A stretch of DNA of 64,000 nucleotides from Scopulibacillus daqui (GCF_016908855.1 NZ_JAFBER010000008.1:49774-113773), one strand, 5' to 3'. Positions 16,467 through 26,390 are shown, counted from the stretch's first letter. Numbers and translations are program-made. Notes: generated by a model from the letters alone, not told the origin.

Positions 16467-17762
16467 TTAATAGTTTAAAAGGTCCTTAATTTTTTTCTTT
16501 GCCGCCTGATGATGAGACATATCTTCAATAAAATCAGCGGGATAATAAAGTTTATGGTCCGTTCGCATCTTTCCGGAAATCGCTTCGACAATCGTTGATT
16601 CGCGTGACAATTCCCGCAGTGTGCCATCAGGCATCAGCAAATGTATCGGCAGTCTCTCCTCTTCTTCGCCCGGCCGATAGAAATCATACGGCAAGTCTGA
16701 AGATGAATCAACGACAAGATAATAGTCAGGATCAATCGCAGCTTCATAAAAGGCTTCGCGAAGATCGGAAAATATATCGAAATATTTGTTTGGGCTGAAC
16801 TCAATGTATTTAAATAACCGTCTGTTGATAAACCGCTGGCACAGATCTTGTAATATCTGGTCTTCTTCGTCCAGCCAAACTTGAAAATAATACATGATCA
16901 CCGACTCATCTAACTTTAAATAATCCTTTAGCGATAATTGGTTTTTAAAAAGCGGAATAAGCGCAATCGGCGGCTGTTTAAATTCATATCCTTTCAAATA
17001 TAATGATTTTACCCGTTTTAGGATTTTGGATAAAATAACTTCCGCACTGCGTGTGACAGGATGAAAATAGATTTGCCAATACATTTGGTACCGGCTCATG
17101 ATATAGTCTTCAACCGCATGCATGCCGCTTTGTTTAATCACCACTTGGTCATCATAAGGACGCATCACGCGCCAAATTCTTTCCAAGTCAAAGTTTCCAT
17201 AGCTTACGCCAGTATAATAAGCATCACGAAGCAAATAATCCATACGGTCAGCGTCAATTTGGCTTGAAATCAAGCTGACAACAAGTTTGTTTCCATACGT
17301 TTTCGCGATGACTTCGGCTACCTTCTTCGGAAAATCAGGGTCTTCCTTTCTCAATACCCGATTGACTTCAGTATCGCCCAAAATAATCTCTTGGGTGAAC
17401 TTTTCATGGTCAGTATCAAAGACTTTTTCGAACGTATGCGAAAAAGGGCCATGGCCGATATCGTGAAGGAGCGCCGCCGACAAACATAACAAACGTTCAT
17501 CAGGATGCCATTGCGGATGCCCGTCAAAAACCTCAATGATGCGTCTCGTAATTTCATACACCCCCAACGAATGGCCGAAACGGCTGTGTTCGGCACCATG
17601 GAACGTTAGGAAGGTTGTCCCTAATTGGCGGATACGGCGCAGCCTTTGAAACTCAGGCGTACCGATGAGTTCCCAAATTAACCGATCCTTTACATGAATA
17701 TAACGATGAACGGGATCTTTAAACACCTTGACTTCATCAAGCTCAGCAAACTTTTGAGACAT
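16467..17762 (-). CDS. ywfO: HD-domain phosphohydrolase YwfO (dNTPase-like)
   Basis: HD superfamily protein of the dGTPase/SAMHD1 branch, about 431 residues. Metal and catalytic blocks are seen as EHSRFGHSLGVYE (His near 60), ALLHDIGHGPFSH (the HD pair near residue 104) and the later SSQIDADRMDYLLRDA. Relatives hydrolyse deoxynucleoside triphosphates; the exact substrate of YwfO is not settled. I start at the ATG giving MSQKFAELDEV, where AGGATGTGA (one mismatch to the consensus ribosome site) is 5 bases upstream; an ATG eight codons earlier lacks a site. It forms an operon with ywgA. Confidence 0.92.
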   Translation of the reverse strand: MSQKFAELDEVKVFKDPVHRYIHVKDRLIWELIGTPEFQRLRRIRQLGTTFLTFHGAEHSRFGHSLGVYEITRRIIEVFDGHPQWHPDERLLCLSAALLHDIGHGPFSHTFEKVFDTDHEKFTQEIILGDTEVNRVLRKEDPDFPKKVAEVIAKTYGNKLVVSLISSQIDADRMDYLLRDAYYTGVSYGNFDLERIWRVMRPYDDQVVIKQSGMHAVEDYIMSRYQMYWQIYFHPVTRSAEVILSKILKRVKSLYLKGYEFKQPPIALIPLFKNQLSLKDYLKLDESVIMYYFQVWLDEEDQILQDLCQRFINRRLFKYIEFSPNKYFDIFSDLREAFYEAAIDPDYYLVVDSSSDLPYDFYRPGEEEERLPIHLLMPDGTLRELSRESTIVEAISGKMRTDHKLYYPADFIEDMSHHQAAKKKIKDLLNY

Positions 17763-17945
17763 TGAACTCACATCCTGTCTAAACATGTCATTATTATAGC
17801 TTGTTCAAAATAAATTTTAAATGGCTGTTTCAGCTTTTGCATTTTAGATTGATGCAAAAAAACGTCCAGACCGGCCAAACGGCTAATCATGAATTTTTTT
17901 CGACAAAAGCGCTTTGTCATGTTTATGAACTTGCTTGATCAATCA

Positions 17946-17954
17946 TGGTATAAT
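17946..17954 (+). promoter_or_regulatory. Extended -10 promoter of lipL
   Basis: TGGTATAAT is a perfect extended -10 about 35 bases before the lipL start; a -35 is weak. Confidence 0.65.
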
Positions 17955-17988
17955 ATGTGCGGATATTAGTGAGACGAGGAGAATTGAC

Positions 17989-18816
17989 ATGGATGCCATA
18001 CTTTATCAACCTCAATGGCGGGTGATTGATCAAACAACACTCGGACCAAGCTTTGAAGCTAAGCAATCCTTTGCCATAGATGACGCGCTTTGCTACTCGG
18101 TCGGCAGCGGAAATTCCAGCTGTGCAGCCAGAACATGGGTACATCATGATACGATTATATTAGGGATTCAAGATACGAAGCTTCCCCATCTCAAGGATGG
18201 ATTAGATTATTTAGCATCTCAAGGGTATCATTACGTTGTCCGCAACTCCGGGGGGCTGGCCGTAGTTCTTGATGAAGGTGTTTTAAATATTTCTTTAATT
18301 TTCCCTGAAAAAAACCGCCGCATTTCTATTGACCAAGGTTATGAGGCAATGGTGTCATTAATAGATAAAATGCTTGAACCTTACCATTTAAAGATTGAAG
18401 CAAGAGAAATTATTGGATCATATTGCCCGGGACGTTATGATTTAAGTGTTAACGGCAAAAAGTTTGCCGGCATATCGCAGCGCCGGCTTCGCCGCGGTGT
18501 TGCTGTACAGATTTATATATGCGTTGACGGCAGCGGCTCACAGCGGGCAGCTCTCATTGGGGAATTTTACAAAAGAAGTTTACAAGGCGAGAAAACCCAT
18601 TTCGAATACCCTGTGATTCAGCCTGAAACCATGGCTTCTTTATCGGAGTTAACTGGCAAACCGCTTGATGTTGGCAAAGTGATGATGCTTTTTTACCAAA
18701 CATTGCAATCGTCAAGCCAAGTTATACCTTCGCAACTGACATTAGAAGAAGTCAAACGCTTTGAAGAGAGCTATGAACGAATGATTGACCGCAATGAAAA
18801 GGCGTTCAGCTTCTAG
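17989..18816 (+). CDS. lipL: Octanoyl-[GcvH]:protein N-octanoyltransferase LipL
   Basis: Member of the lipoate ligase/octanoyltransferase superfamily (275 residues) that moves the octanoyl group from the glycine cleavage H protein to E2 subunits of dehydrogenase complexes. The active-site Cys lies in [24 protein letters not shown] near residue 147, the hallmark of LipL; an N-terminal [19 protein letters not shown] and [11 protein letters not shown] match the family. The ATG chosen has AGGAG 7 bases upstream; a longer frame begins earlier but would run through the promoter. In B. subtilis the same gene (ywfL) lies near pta and hemQ, as here. Confidence 0.94.
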   Translation: MDAILYQPQWRVIDQTTLGPSFEAKQSFAIDDALCYSVGSGNSSCAARTWVHHDTIILGIQDTKLPHLKDGLDYLASQGYHYVVRNSGGLAVVLDEGVLNISLIFPEKNRRISIDQGYEAMVSLIDKMLEPYHLKIEAREIIGSYCPGRYDLSVNGKKFAGISQRRLRRGVAVQIYICVDGSGSQRAALIGEFYKRSLQGEKTHFEYPVIQPETMASLSELTGKPLDVGKVMMLFYQTLQSSSQVIPSQLTLEEVKRFEESYERMIDRNEKAFSF

Positions 18817-18849
18817 AAATCATGCGCTGAAAGTTCAGCTTAAAGACAA

Positions 18850-18870
18850 ATACCCGCTTTAGGCGGGTAT
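18850..18870 (+). terminator. Terminator of lipL
   Basis: ATACCCGC pairs with GCGGGTAT around TTTAG, followed by AAATCTTTTT. The T-run is slightly displaced. It may also slow transcription of the convergent peptidase gene. Confidence 0.72.
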
Positions 18871-18879
18871 AAATCTTTT

Positions 18880-19932
18880 TCAGGCCAATTCGGATTGTAA
18901 GTAATAATAAATCAAGTCTCCCGTATGGCATAAGGAATCCTGATGGGTTCTTTCATAAGCGTGCGAAGCGTCTATTCCCGGACCGATTAATCCGTGTACA
19001 AAATCATAGCCTGCTCTGATTGCCGCTGAAGCATCTGATTGATAGAATGGATAAATGTCAATTTTATAATTAATATGATATTTTTCCGCCAGTTTAACAA
19101 GGTGTTTTCTTAAACCGTAATGATAAGGTCCGCTGGCATCTTTTGCACAAATGGATACCGTGTACTCATCAGTTTCCTGACCATCGCCGATCGCTCCCAT
19201 GTCAACCGCCAAATATTCAACTGTCTCTTCCGGAATATTAGAATTACCGCCGTATCCAATTTCCTCATTATTAGATATTAAGAAGTGTGTCGTATATGGC
19301 AGTTTAATTTGCTTTTCCTTTAGTTTTGCGATCACATGCATTAACACTGCTACACTCGCCTTATCATCTAAATGCCTTGATTTTACGAAGCCGCTTTCAG
19401 TAAAGGAAAAACGCGGATCAAACGAAACAAAATCGCCCGTGCGTATGCCGAGGGCTTCGGTCTCTTCTTTATTTGCGACCTTTTCATCAATACGAACTTC
19501 AATATTTTCGTCATTGCGCTCCGCTTTACCGGCATCCTTATAGACATGGACAGCGGTTTGATGCATTAAAATGGTGCCTGTATAACGTTTCCCTTCTGCG
19601 GTCTCAACTTCACAATATTCACCTTCTGCAAAATTCCATGGAAACCCGCCGATTGTTGTCAGCCTTAATCTGCCGTCTGATTTAATTTCTTTGACCATTG
19701 CACCAAGTGTATCAACATGCGCAGTCAGAAACCGATGTTTTGTATCGTCGGTGCCTTTTATTGTAAGTAAAAGACCGCCCTTATTGTTGCGGTGTGTCTC
19801 AATGCCAAGGCTGTTAAAGTATTCCTTAACATAGCGGATCACTCGTTCCGTATTTCCTGAGGGACTGGGGATGGCTGTAAGATTTGAAATTAAATCAATA
19901 ATGGCCTTTCCATTGACAATGTGTTCCACCAT
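18880..19932 (-). CDS. M42 family metallo-aminopeptidase
   Basis: Di-zinc aminopeptidase of the M42 (YsdC/cellulase M/FrvX) family, 350 residues. Ligand blocks are all visible: TAHVDTLGAMV (His, Asp), SRHLDDKASVAVL (bridging Asp), SNNEEIGYGG (catalytic Glu-Glu), AVDMGAIG (Asp) and HAYERTHQDSL (late His). Family members form large tetrahedral complexes that trim peptides in the cytoplasm. AGGAGG lies 4 bases upstream of the ATG. It is a single-gene unit, convergent with lipL. Confidence 0.92.
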   Translation of the reverse strand: MVEHIVNGKAIIDLISNLTAIPSPSGNTERVIRYVKEYFNSLGIETHRNNKGGLLLTIKGTDDTKHRFLTAHVDTLGAMVKEIKSDGRLRLTTIGGFPWNFAEGEYCEVETAEGKRYTGTILMHQTAVHVYKDAGKAERNDENIEVRIDEKVANKEETEALGIRTGDFVSFDPRFSFTESGFVKSRHLDDKASVAVLMHVIAKLKEKQIKLPYTTHFLISNNEEIGYGGNSNIPEETVEYLAVDMGAIGDGQETDEYTVSICAKDASGPYHYGLRKHLVKLAEKYHINYKIDIYPFYQSDASAAIRAGYDFVHGLIGPGIDASHAYERTHQDSLCHTGDLIYYYLQSELA

Positions 19933-20230
19933 TATACCTCCTCTTGACTTGATTTTTTTAACGTCCGTCGGCAGCGTCTGTTATTGGGACAGTCACGACT
20001 TAAATTAGCACAAATATTCGAAACAGTAAAGAAAAACAGACTGAAAGCGGCACCTGCGGAATATAAAATGGCGACGCCCCGTATAACGTCCGAGATGCTG
20101 TTAACGATTGCCGCCGTTCTATTTATTTTGTTTGCTTTAATAAAGGTTTATTGCAGAGAAGATAGACTATAAAATGGATGACAATTAAACAAACAATTAT
20201 CATCTCTGCACTTTTTATTCGGGTGGTTTT
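19933..20230. other. Intergenic stretch with no convincing gene
   Basis: About 300 bases between the M42 gene and the pta terminator. One weak candidate is a 34-codon frame on the plus strand at 20068-20172 (MATPRITSEMLLTIA..., one hydrophobic helix), but its ribosome site (GCGGA) is poor and no relative is recognised. I do not call it as a gene. Confidence 0.5.
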
Positions 20231-20265
20231 AAAAAAACAGGTGCCACGATTCAGTGACGCCTGTT
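20231..20265 (-). terminator. Terminator of pta
   Basis: Minus-strand AAACAGGCG and CACCTGTTT with inner CAC/GTG form a stem with small interruptions followed by seven T, about 50 bases after the pta stop. Confidence 0.82.
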
Positions 20266-20317
20266 TCGAGAAGACCCCGGATTCGCTGTCTGACTGCTTG
20301 CCAATCAACGGGTTTTT

Positions 20318-21292
20318 TTATTCAGCAATGCTTTGCATAGCTGTAATCAAAGCCAAGTTGTAAACATCTTCTGCGGAGCAGCCTCTTGAAAGGTCATTTA
20401 CAGGCTGATTAAGTCCTTGAAGAATTGGACCTACAGCATCATAACCGCCGAGGCGCTGCACCATCTTATAACCAATATTTCCTGCTTCAAGGCTTGGGAA
20501 CACAAACACATTGGCTTGCCCTTTAAGCGGTGAATCCGGCGCTTTTTTTGCTGCTACTTCTGGTACATAAGCGGCATCAAATTGAATTTCGCCGTCGGCA
20601 AGAAGTTCAGGTGCTTTTTCCTTAACAAGCTTTGTCGCTTCAGCCACTTTATCAGCTTCAGGAGCCTTAGCTGAACCTTTTGTTGAAAAGCTGAGCATAG
20701 CGACACGCGGTTCAATACCGAAGGCTTTTGCCGTTTTAGCGCTTTCGACCGCCGTTTCAGCGAGATCGTTGCTGTCGGGAGCGATATTAATGGCGCAATC
20801 GGCAAAAACGAGCCTTTCATTGCCTTTAACCATAATGAAAGCACCGGATGTTTTTTTAACGCCGGGCTTTGTTTTAATAATTTGCAGTGCCGGGCGAACT
20901 GTATCAGCTGTTGAATGAGCGGCTCCGCTGACTAATCCATCAGCTTGTCCAGTATAAACAAGCATTGTGCCGTAATAATTTTCATCTTGAAGCCATTTTC
21001 TTGCTTCTTCTTCTGACGTTTTCCCTTTTCTTCTTTCCACAAGTTTTTGAACGAGTTCTTCAAAACCGGAATCATCATGAGGATGGCGCACTTCAAGCTG
21101 TCCGGCTTTTTCTAATTCTTGTACTTTATGATCAAACTGGCTTTTTTCACCAACTAAGATTGGTTTTATCACTTTTTCTTCAGCCAGACGAACAGCCGCA
21201 TCAACGATCCTTTGGTCACCGCCTTCTGGAAAAACAATCGTTGGCTGCGCTTTTTTTACTTGGTCTTTCATATCCTCAAACATTTGAGTCAT
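20318..21292 (-). CDS. pta: Phosphate acetyltransferase
   Basis: Interconverts acetyl-CoA and acetyl phosphate in the overflow acetate pathway. It is the short 324-residue catalytic form (Pta domain only), as in Bacillus. Signature blocks: [15 protein letters not shown], the [18 protein letters not shown] loop (here SGAAHST), [35 protein letters not shown] and the C-terminal [33 protein letters not shown] is 7 bases from the second of two adjacent ATG codons, which I prefer; the first is 4 bases away. It lies divergently upstream of hemQ, as pta and hemQ adjoin in B. subtilis. Confidence 0.97.
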   Translation of the reverse strand: MTQMFEDMKDQVKKAQPTIVFPEGGDQRIVDAAVRLAEEKVIKPILVGEKSQFDHKVQELEKAGQLEVRHPHDDSGFEELVQKLVERRKGKTSEEEARKWLQDENYYGTMLVYTGQADGLVSGAAHSTADTVRPALQIIKTKPGVKKTSGAFIMVKGNERLVFADCAINIAPDSNDLAETAVESAKTAKAFGIEPRVAMLSFSTKGSAKAPEADKVAEATKLVKEKAPELLADGEIQFDAAYVPEVAAKKAPDSPLKGQANVFVFPSLEAGNIGYKMVQRLGGYDAVGPILQGLNQPVNDLSRGCSAEDVYNLALITAMQSIAE

Positions 21293-21531
21293 CATTCTTC
21301 CTCCTCGTAAATCTCACTACCATTAGAATACACTTTATCATTGTTTTTATAAACCAAAAAAGGCAGATGAAATCGTTTACCTTCCCAATTCCTATTTTTC
21401 TTAATACTTGAATTTTTGAAGACACAGCCACCCTGTTTTTGACAAAACAAAAACAAAAGGCGCCGTTTTTACAAGGAAGCCTTTGTCTATGATATATTTA
21501 GATTAAGAAATTGACTAAAGGAGTGACAACT

Positions 21532-22281
21532 ATGAGTGAAGCGGCTCAAACATTAGATGGCTGGTATTGTTTACATGATTTTCGTTCGATAGATTGGACC
21601 GCTTGGAAACGGCTCTCAAGCAACGAACGTGAAGCAGCTCTTCAAGAGTTTCATCAATTTTTGGATAAATGGGACCTTATACAACAAAATAAAGAAGGCA
21701 GTTATGCTTTCTATTCCATTGTCGGACAAAAAGCAGATTTTATGCTTATGTGGCTCAGACCAACAATGGCTGAATTAAATGACATTGAAACCGCATTTAA
21801 TAAAACAAAATTAGCCGAGTATACAATCCCGGCTTATTCATACGTTTCTGTTGTCGAATTAAGCAACTACTTGGCTGGAAAGTCAGATGAAGATCCTATG
21901 CAAAATCCGCATATTAAAGCCCGCTTACATCCGATTCTGCCTCAAGCGCAGCATATTTGCTTTTATCCAATGGACAAGCGCCGTGAAGGCAATGATAACT
22001 GGTATATGCTGTCAATGGATGAGCGCCGTGAGCTCATGAAAAGCCATGGTTTAATCGGCAGAAGCTATGCCGGCAAGGTGAAGCAAATTATTACGGGTTC
22101 GGTAGGTTTCGATGACTGGGAATGGGGTGTGACCTTATTTGCTGAAGATGTTCTTCAATTTAAAAAGCTAGTCTATGAGATGCGCTTCGATGAAGTCAGT
22201 GCCCGTTACGGGGAATTTGGCGCTTTCTATGTCGGCGTGCTTCTTAACAAAGAACGCTTTTCACAAATGATGACGGTTTAG
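21532..22281 (+). CDS. hemQ: Coproheme decarboxylase HemQ
   Basis: Final enzyme of the coproporphyrin-dependent haem pathway of Gram-positive bacteria, converting coproheme to protohaem with hydrogen peroxide; fold of the chlorite dismutase family. The 249-residue protein shows [16 protein letters not shown], the catalytic-Tyr segment [16 protein letters not shown], the proximal-His segment [17 protein letters not shown] and the WEWGVTLFA strand. True chlorite dismutases carry a distal Arg not expected here. The ATG has AAGGAG 8 bases upstream; a TTG seven codons earlier precedes that site. Confidence 0.97.
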   Translation: MSEAAQTLDGWYCLHDFRSIDWTAWKRLSSNEREAALQEFHQFLDKWDLIQQNKEGSYAFYSIVGQKADFMLMWLRPTMAELNDIETAFNKTKLAEYTIPAYSYVSVVELSNYLAGKSDEDPMQNPHIKARLHPILPQAQHICFYPMDKRREGNDNWYMLSMDERRELMKSHGLIGRSYAGKVKQIITGSVGFDDWEWGVTLFAEDVLQFKKLVYEMRFDEVSARYGEFGAFYVGVLLNKERFSQMMTV

Positions 22282-22332
22282 AAAACGGACCGAAATGACA
22301 CTTTCTTATCACACTCATAAAATTCTGGATGC

Positions 22333-22365
22333 TCTCCCTCTAAAAATTGAGGGGGATTTTTTTTT
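22333..22365 (+). terminator. Terminator of hemQ
   Basis: CTCCCTC pairs with GAGGGGG around an A/T-rich loop, followed by nine T. Confidence 0.85.
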
Positions 22366-22471
22366 GTCATAAATAAGCCCCCCTGTCATAAAAATGTTCA
22401 TAGAGTTGAATGTGAGTATTAAGTGAAGGCAAACAACCGTTATCCACTTTGAAAAATAAGGAGTGAATGTC

Positions 22472-23002
22472 ATGAATTATCAACCATCATCCCCTTACGG
22501 AAGCTGGCCTTACGGTTCCTCGGCTTACCCGGGAGGCGACAGCTTTGGCCCTCCTGTGCGAGCTGAGACTCATGGACCATATCCGAGTGCAGGAATGATG
22601 CCAAGCTCCCAATATCAAGGCGGACAAATGACACAAGGCGGTCCGCCAAGCCCTGGTTATCAAGGAGCGCAGCCGCCGGGCGTATCCTATGCCGGTCCAG
22701 GAGGCCAAGGAGCTTTGCCATATGCCGGCGCAACACCTTCAGCCGTCATACCAACCACCGAACAATCATTTATTGAAAATATTTTAAGACTTAACTTAGA
22801 AAAAGTCGCATCTGTATATTGTACCTTTGAAAACAACAAAGAATGGAATGCTAAAGTCTTCCGCGGTGAAGTAGAGGCTGCCGGACGCGACCACGTGATT
22901 ATTAATGACACCAATACAGGCACACGTTATTTGATTCCAATGGTCTATGTAGACTACGTTACTTTCCAAGGCCCTATGAACTATTCTTATCCTTATGAAT
23001 AA
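22472..23002 (+). CDS. gerQ: Spore coat protein GerQ
   Basis: Coat protein needed for CwlJ localisation and for germination in B. subtilis, cross-linked by transglutaminase. The first 90 residues are low-complexity, rich in Gly, Pro, Tyr, Ser and Gln (SSPYGSWPYGSS, YQGGQMTQGG), while the conserved C-terminal domain (from about residue 95) reads EQSFIENILRLN, then VYCTFENNKEWNAKVFRGEVEAAGRDHVII with TRYLIPMVYVDYV. That C-terminal block is the GerQ signature. AAGGAG is 8 bases before the chosen ATG; a GTG three codons upstream overlaps it. Presence of GerQ is direct evidence for endospore formation. Confidence 0.95.
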   Translation: MNYQPSSPYGSWPYGSSAYPGGDSFGPPVRAETHGPYPSAGMMPSSQYQGGQMTQGGPPSPGYQGAQPPGVSYAGPGGQGALPYAGATPSAVIPTTEQSFIENILRLNLEKVASVYCTFENNKEWNAKVFRGEVEAAGRDHVIINDTNTGTRYLIPMVYVDYVTFQGPMNYSYPYE

Positions 23003-23139
23003 ATAAAGCTCAACAGCCGCCATATAACCGCTTGTAAATGATTGACTTGATCATATGAATGTTCGCGTTTAAACAGTTTCTTTTTTTCCGCAAATAACCA
23101 AATGGTCAAATTTTTCACATCCATACGGTCTTATTTATG

Positions 23140-23170
23140 AGCCGCCGTTCACATTTATGGCGGTTTTTAT
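23140..23170 (+). terminator. Possible terminator of gerQ
   Basis: CCGCC pairs with GGCGG around a 12-base loop, followed by TTTTTATTTT, about 140 bases after gerQ. Confidence 0.6.
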
Positions 23171-23220
23171 TTTCTTTCGTTCGGGGATCCGTTCATTCAT
23201 TGAGCGAACCTTTAATATAA

Positions 23221-23259
23221 TAAAAAGGCATAAACGAAGCAATATCCGTTCATGCCTTT
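23221..23259 (-). terminator. Terminator of peptide transporter gene
   Basis: Minus-strand AAAGGCATGAACG pairs with CGTTTATGCCTTT (one mismatch) and continues into a T-run. Confidence 0.87.
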
Positions 23260-23267
23260 ACCGTTAA

Positions 23268-24761
23268 TTAATTTAATCCGCGCATGAGCTTGTGAATTTT
23301 TGGCGCAACAAATAAAAGAATAATGCCTAACAGCACTCCGATTGCCCCGATAGTGCCGAAATAGGTGATTTCTGTATGGCTATTATATAATGGGGTGATT
23401 TTTGCATTAATCGCTTGTCCTGTTGCATTGGATAAAAACCACAAACTCATGGTTTGCGCCGAAAATGCGGCAGGTGCAAGCTTTGTTGTGACCGATAATC
23501 CTACCGGGGATAAGCACAGCTCGCCAAATGTAACAAGCAAGAAACTCAGCACAAGCCAAAGCGGGCTGACCAAATGATCTGTCCCATACATGATTGCCGG
23601 CACTAGCAAAATTAAGAAAGATATGCCGGATAAAATTAACCCCAGCGAAAATTTATTAGGCGTAACGGGTTGACGTTTCCCAAGCTTTAACCACAATAGT
23701 GCAAAAATTGGCGAAAAAATAATGATAAATACTGGATTTAGAGACTGGAACCAAGAAGAAGGAATATGAAAGCCCCATAAATCCAATTGTGTCCTGTTAT
23801 CCGCGTAGATGGCCAAAATAACAGAGCCTTGTTCTTGAATAGACCAAAACATAACAGAAGCTATAAACAGCGGGATATAAGCCAAAAGACGCGATCTTTC
23901 TTCAGCTGTTGTTTTCTTGCTGACCAGCATCACAACAAAATAACAGATCGGAATCACAATGCCTAATATACTAATCAGGTTAGTGAACGCTTTAACCGTC
24001 AATGTATGTGTGACATAACCGACAGCGGCTAAAACAATAATGATAGCTGCACCTATCAAAAATCTGGCTAACACTTTTTTGCGTTCTTCTGGTTTAAGAG
24101 GATTGGCCACCCTTTGCCCGGCATCTCCAAGGCTTCTTCTCCCGGTGATGACGTAGAAAATAAGGCCAAGCGCCATGCCGACGGCTGCGGTTGCAAATCC
24201 TAAATGATAATTGACCTTTTGGCCCAATGTACCAGTAATATAAGGCGCAATGAAGGCTCCCAAGTTAATGCCCATATAGAAAATGCTAAAGCCGGAATCC
24301 CTGCGAGTGTCTTCTTTACTATATAAATCTCCGACAACTTTAGAAACGTTTGGTTTTAATAAGCCAGTTCCTAAAACAATAAAGAACATTGAAACAAATA
24401 GGGCGGTAAGCCCTGCTGGAAAGGAGAGCGCTATATGCCCCGTCATAATTAAGACGCCGCCCCAGAAAATAGTGTGCCTGTTGCCCAGCAGACGATCGGC
24501 AATCCAGCCCCCAATCATTCCTGACATATAGACAAGGGAGCCATAGACTGACATTATGGCGGCCGCGGTTCCTTGATCTATGCCTAAACCGCCGTTTGAA
24601 AGTTTATCATACATATAGTAGATAAGAAGAGCCTTCATACCATAATAGGAAAATCGTTCCCACAATTCCGTTGAAAATAAGGTGAATAATCCGCGGGGAT
24701 GTCCTAAAAAACCGGTTTCCGGTGTTTTTTTAAATTTCTGATCATTAGAAGTCACGTACAA
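23268..24761 (-). CDS. Proton-dependent oligopeptide transporter (POT family)
   Basis: Proton-coupled importer of di- and tripeptides, 497 residues with about 14 helices. POT signatures are clear: FSTELWERFSYYGMKALLIYY near residue 30 (ExxERFxYYG), GGWIADRLLGNRHTI, and the PTR2 signature FSIFYMGINLGAFIAPYITG near residue 160. It resembles DtpT of lactococci and YclF of Bacillus. The start appears to be TTG: GGAGG lies 9 bases upstream of it, and no ATG is available nearby. It is divergent from the dicarboxylate transporter gene. Confidence 0.93.
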   Translation of the reverse strand: MYVTSNDQKFKKTPETGFLGHPRGLFTLFSTELWERFSYYGMKALLIYYMYDKLSNGGLGIDQGTAAAIMSVYGSLVYMSGMIGGWIADRLLGNRHTIFWGGVLIMTGHIALSFPAGLTALFVSMFFIVLGTGLLKPNVSKVVGDLYSKEDTRRDSGFSIFYMGINLGAFIAPYITGTLGQKVNYHLGFATAAVGMALGLIFYVITGRRSLGDAGQRVANPLKPEERKKVLARFLIGAAIIIVLAAVGYVTHTLTVKAFTNLISILGIVIPICYFVVMLVSKKTTAEERSRLLAYIPLFIASVMFWSIQEQGSVILAIYADNRTQLDLWGFHIPSSWFQSLNPVFIIIFSPIFALLWLKLGKRQPVTPNKFSLGLILSGISFLILLVPAIMYGTDHLVSPLWLVLSFLLVTFGELCLSPVGLSVTTKLAPAAFSAQTMSLWFLSNATGQAINAKITPLYNSHTEITYFGTIGAIGVLLGIILLFVAPKIHKLMRGLN

Positions 24762-24914
24762 GTACTGCTACCTCCCTTTACACTGGTGAATAAATTTTTC
24801 AGATTTGGGATTAAGAGATTTTTTACTGCGTTTCTAGAATTTTGAAACTTGACAGACAACAATAAAATCTATAAAAATTCCCGCCCTATTTACCATTATA
24901 AATTATTTAAACTT

Positions 24915-24936
24915 AATGTAAATAATAGTTTACATT
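24915..24936. promoter_or_regulatory. Inverted repeat between two transporter genes
   Basis: AATGTAAA and TTTACATT form a perfect 8-bp inverted repeat with a 6-base spacer in the region between the divergent peptide and dicarboxylate transporter genes. Possible operator; regulator unknown. Confidence 0.4.
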
Positions 24937-24980
24937 GTTAAGTAAAAAATGAGTTATTCAAGAAAAATTCAAAATAAATG

Positions 24981-25009
24981 TTCACAAATTTGTAAGAAAG
25001 CGCTATCAT
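24981..25009 (+). promoter_or_regulatory. Promoter of dicarboxylate transporter with cre site
   Basis: TTCACA, 17 bases, TATCAT. AGAAAGCGCTATCA (24995-25008) matches the CcpA cre consensus TGWAANCGNTNWCA at all defined positions except the first and overlaps the -10, as expected for carbon catabolite repression. Confidence 0.65.
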
Positions 25010-25069
25010 TATTTCAGAGCTGTATTTGATTAACGCTTTGATTATGTACAGTGAGGGGGGAGTTTCTTT

Positions 25070-26338
25070 ATGAAGAAATTGCTGAAGCATTTAACGTTTC
25101 AAGTCATTGCCGCTATTATATTAGGCATTATTGTCGGACTGATATGGCCTGGGTTCGCCCAGCACTTGGATGTTCTTGGGAATACATTTATTAATGCTGT
25201 TAAAATGGTCATTGCCCCTATTATTTTCCTGACCTTGGTGCTTGGCATTGCCAAAATGGGCGATATGAAAAAGGTTGGCAAAGTCGGCGGCAAAGCCATT
25301 ATTTATTTTGAGGTTGTAACGACGATTGCGCTTATTATCGGACTCATCGTTGTTAACATTGTCAACCCTGGAAAAGGCATCGATCCTCATAAAATACCAA
25401 AAGGCGATGTATCGCAGTTTACGTCAGGCGGAGGAGACAAAATTAACTGGATTGACTTTTTTGCTCATATTGTACCGTCTAATGTATTTGATGCTTTCAC
25501 CAAAGGCGACATTTTACAAATTTTGTTTTTTGCCATTTTATTCGGTATTGGATTGTCGGCACTCGGGAAGCGAGGACAGCCGATTATTGATTTGTTTGAT
25601 AGATTGTTGGACGTTTTCTTTAAAATTATCAATTATGTCATGAAAGCGGCTCCTATCGGCGCATTTGGCGCTATGTCATATACGATCGGCAAGTTCGGTC
25701 TGGAAACAGTCGGACCTTTAGCAAAAGTCATGATTTGTATGTATGTCACAATGATATTATTTGTGTTTATTGTTCTGGGTACTATTTGTAAACTATACGG
25801 TTTTAGCTTATGGACTTATTTAAAATATATTAAGGATGAAATTCTCATTGTCCTTGGTACAAGTTCATCTGAATCTGTCCTGCCAAGAATGATGGATAAA
25901 ATGGAGCGGTTCGGCTGTCCAAAATCTGTTGTCGGCCTGACTATTCCGATGGGCTATTCTTTCAATCTTGACGGCACGTGCATTTATTTGACAATGGCAA
26001 CCGTATTCCTTGCCCAAGTCTTTCATGTTCCGCTCAGCTTAGAACAACAACTGTTGATTATCCTTATTCTTATGCTGACATCAAAAGGCGCCGCAGCAGT
26101 GACCGGCGGGGGTTTCATCGTCCTTGCCTCTACGCTTTCTGCTTTGCATGTCATTCCAATAGCCGGCTTAGGATTGCTGCTGGGCATTGACCGCTTCATG
26201 AGTGAAGCCCGCGCTATCGTCAACTTAATCGGAAACGGCATTGCTGCTATTGTTGTATCAAAAAGCGAAAAAGAATTTGACGAAACGAAACATCGAAATG
26301 TTGCATTGGCTTTAAAATCCGGTAAAAAAGCTTCTTAA
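25070..26338 (+). CDS. dctA: Dicarboxylate/cation symporter, DctA type
   Basis: Member of the DAACS family (422 residues, 8 helices and two re-entrant loops). The serine-rich loop reads VLGTSSSESVLPRMM, and the substrate region reads PMGYSFNLDGTCIYLTMATVFLAQ, close to the C4-dicarboxylate DctA pattern (GYSFNLDGT) rather than that of glutamate carriers. The start MKKLLKHLTFQVIAAIILGIIVG is typical. It should import succinate, fumarate or malate with Na+ or H+. A likely cre box overlaps its promoter, consistent with glucose repression. A glutamate/aspartate role remains possible. Confidence 0.88.
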   Translation: MKKLLKHLTFQVIAAIILGIIVGLIWPGFAQHLDVLGNTFINAVKMVIAPIIFLTLVLGIAKMGDMKKVGKVGGKAIIYFEVVTTIALIIGLIVVNIVNPGKGIDPHKIPKGDVSQFTSGGGDKINWIDFFAHIVPSNVFDAFTKGDILQILFFAILFGIGLSALGKRGQPIIDLFDRLLDVFFKIINYVMKAAPIGAFGAMSYTIGKFGLETVGPLAKVMICMYVTMILFVFIVLGTICKLYGFSLWTYLKYIKDEILIVLGTSSSESVLPRMMDKMERFGCPKSVVGLTIPMGYSFNLDGTCIYLTMATVFLAQVFHVPLSLEQQLLIILILMLTSKGAAAVTGGGFIVLASTLSALHVIPIAGLGLLLGIDRFMSEARAIVNLIGNGIAAIVVSKSEKEFDETKHRNVALALKSGKKAS

Positions 26339-26347
26339 CATACCAAG

Positions 26348-26388
26348 AAAAAGGCACGTGTGCTTCTGTAAAACACACGTGCCTTTTT
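26348..26388. terminator. Bidirectional terminator, dctA and ywdK
   Basis: AAAAAGGCACGTGTG pairs perfectly with CACACGTGCCTTTTT around an 11-base loop. Confidence 0.92.
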
Positions 26389-26390
26389 CC

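Noticed and set aside
19984..20172. 62-codon frame with one hydrophobic helix between the M42 and pta genes
   Set aside because: TTG start without ribosome site; the internal ATG at 20068 also has only a weak site, and no family resemblance is seen.
20123..20308. 61-codon minus-strand frame with a hydrophobic helix
   Set aside because: It overlaps the pta terminator hairpin and has no ribosome site.
24980..24995. TTCACAAATTTGTAA as a second Rex site
   Set aside because: The half-sites do not match TTGTGAA-N4-TTCACAA; TTCACA is better explained as a -35 element.
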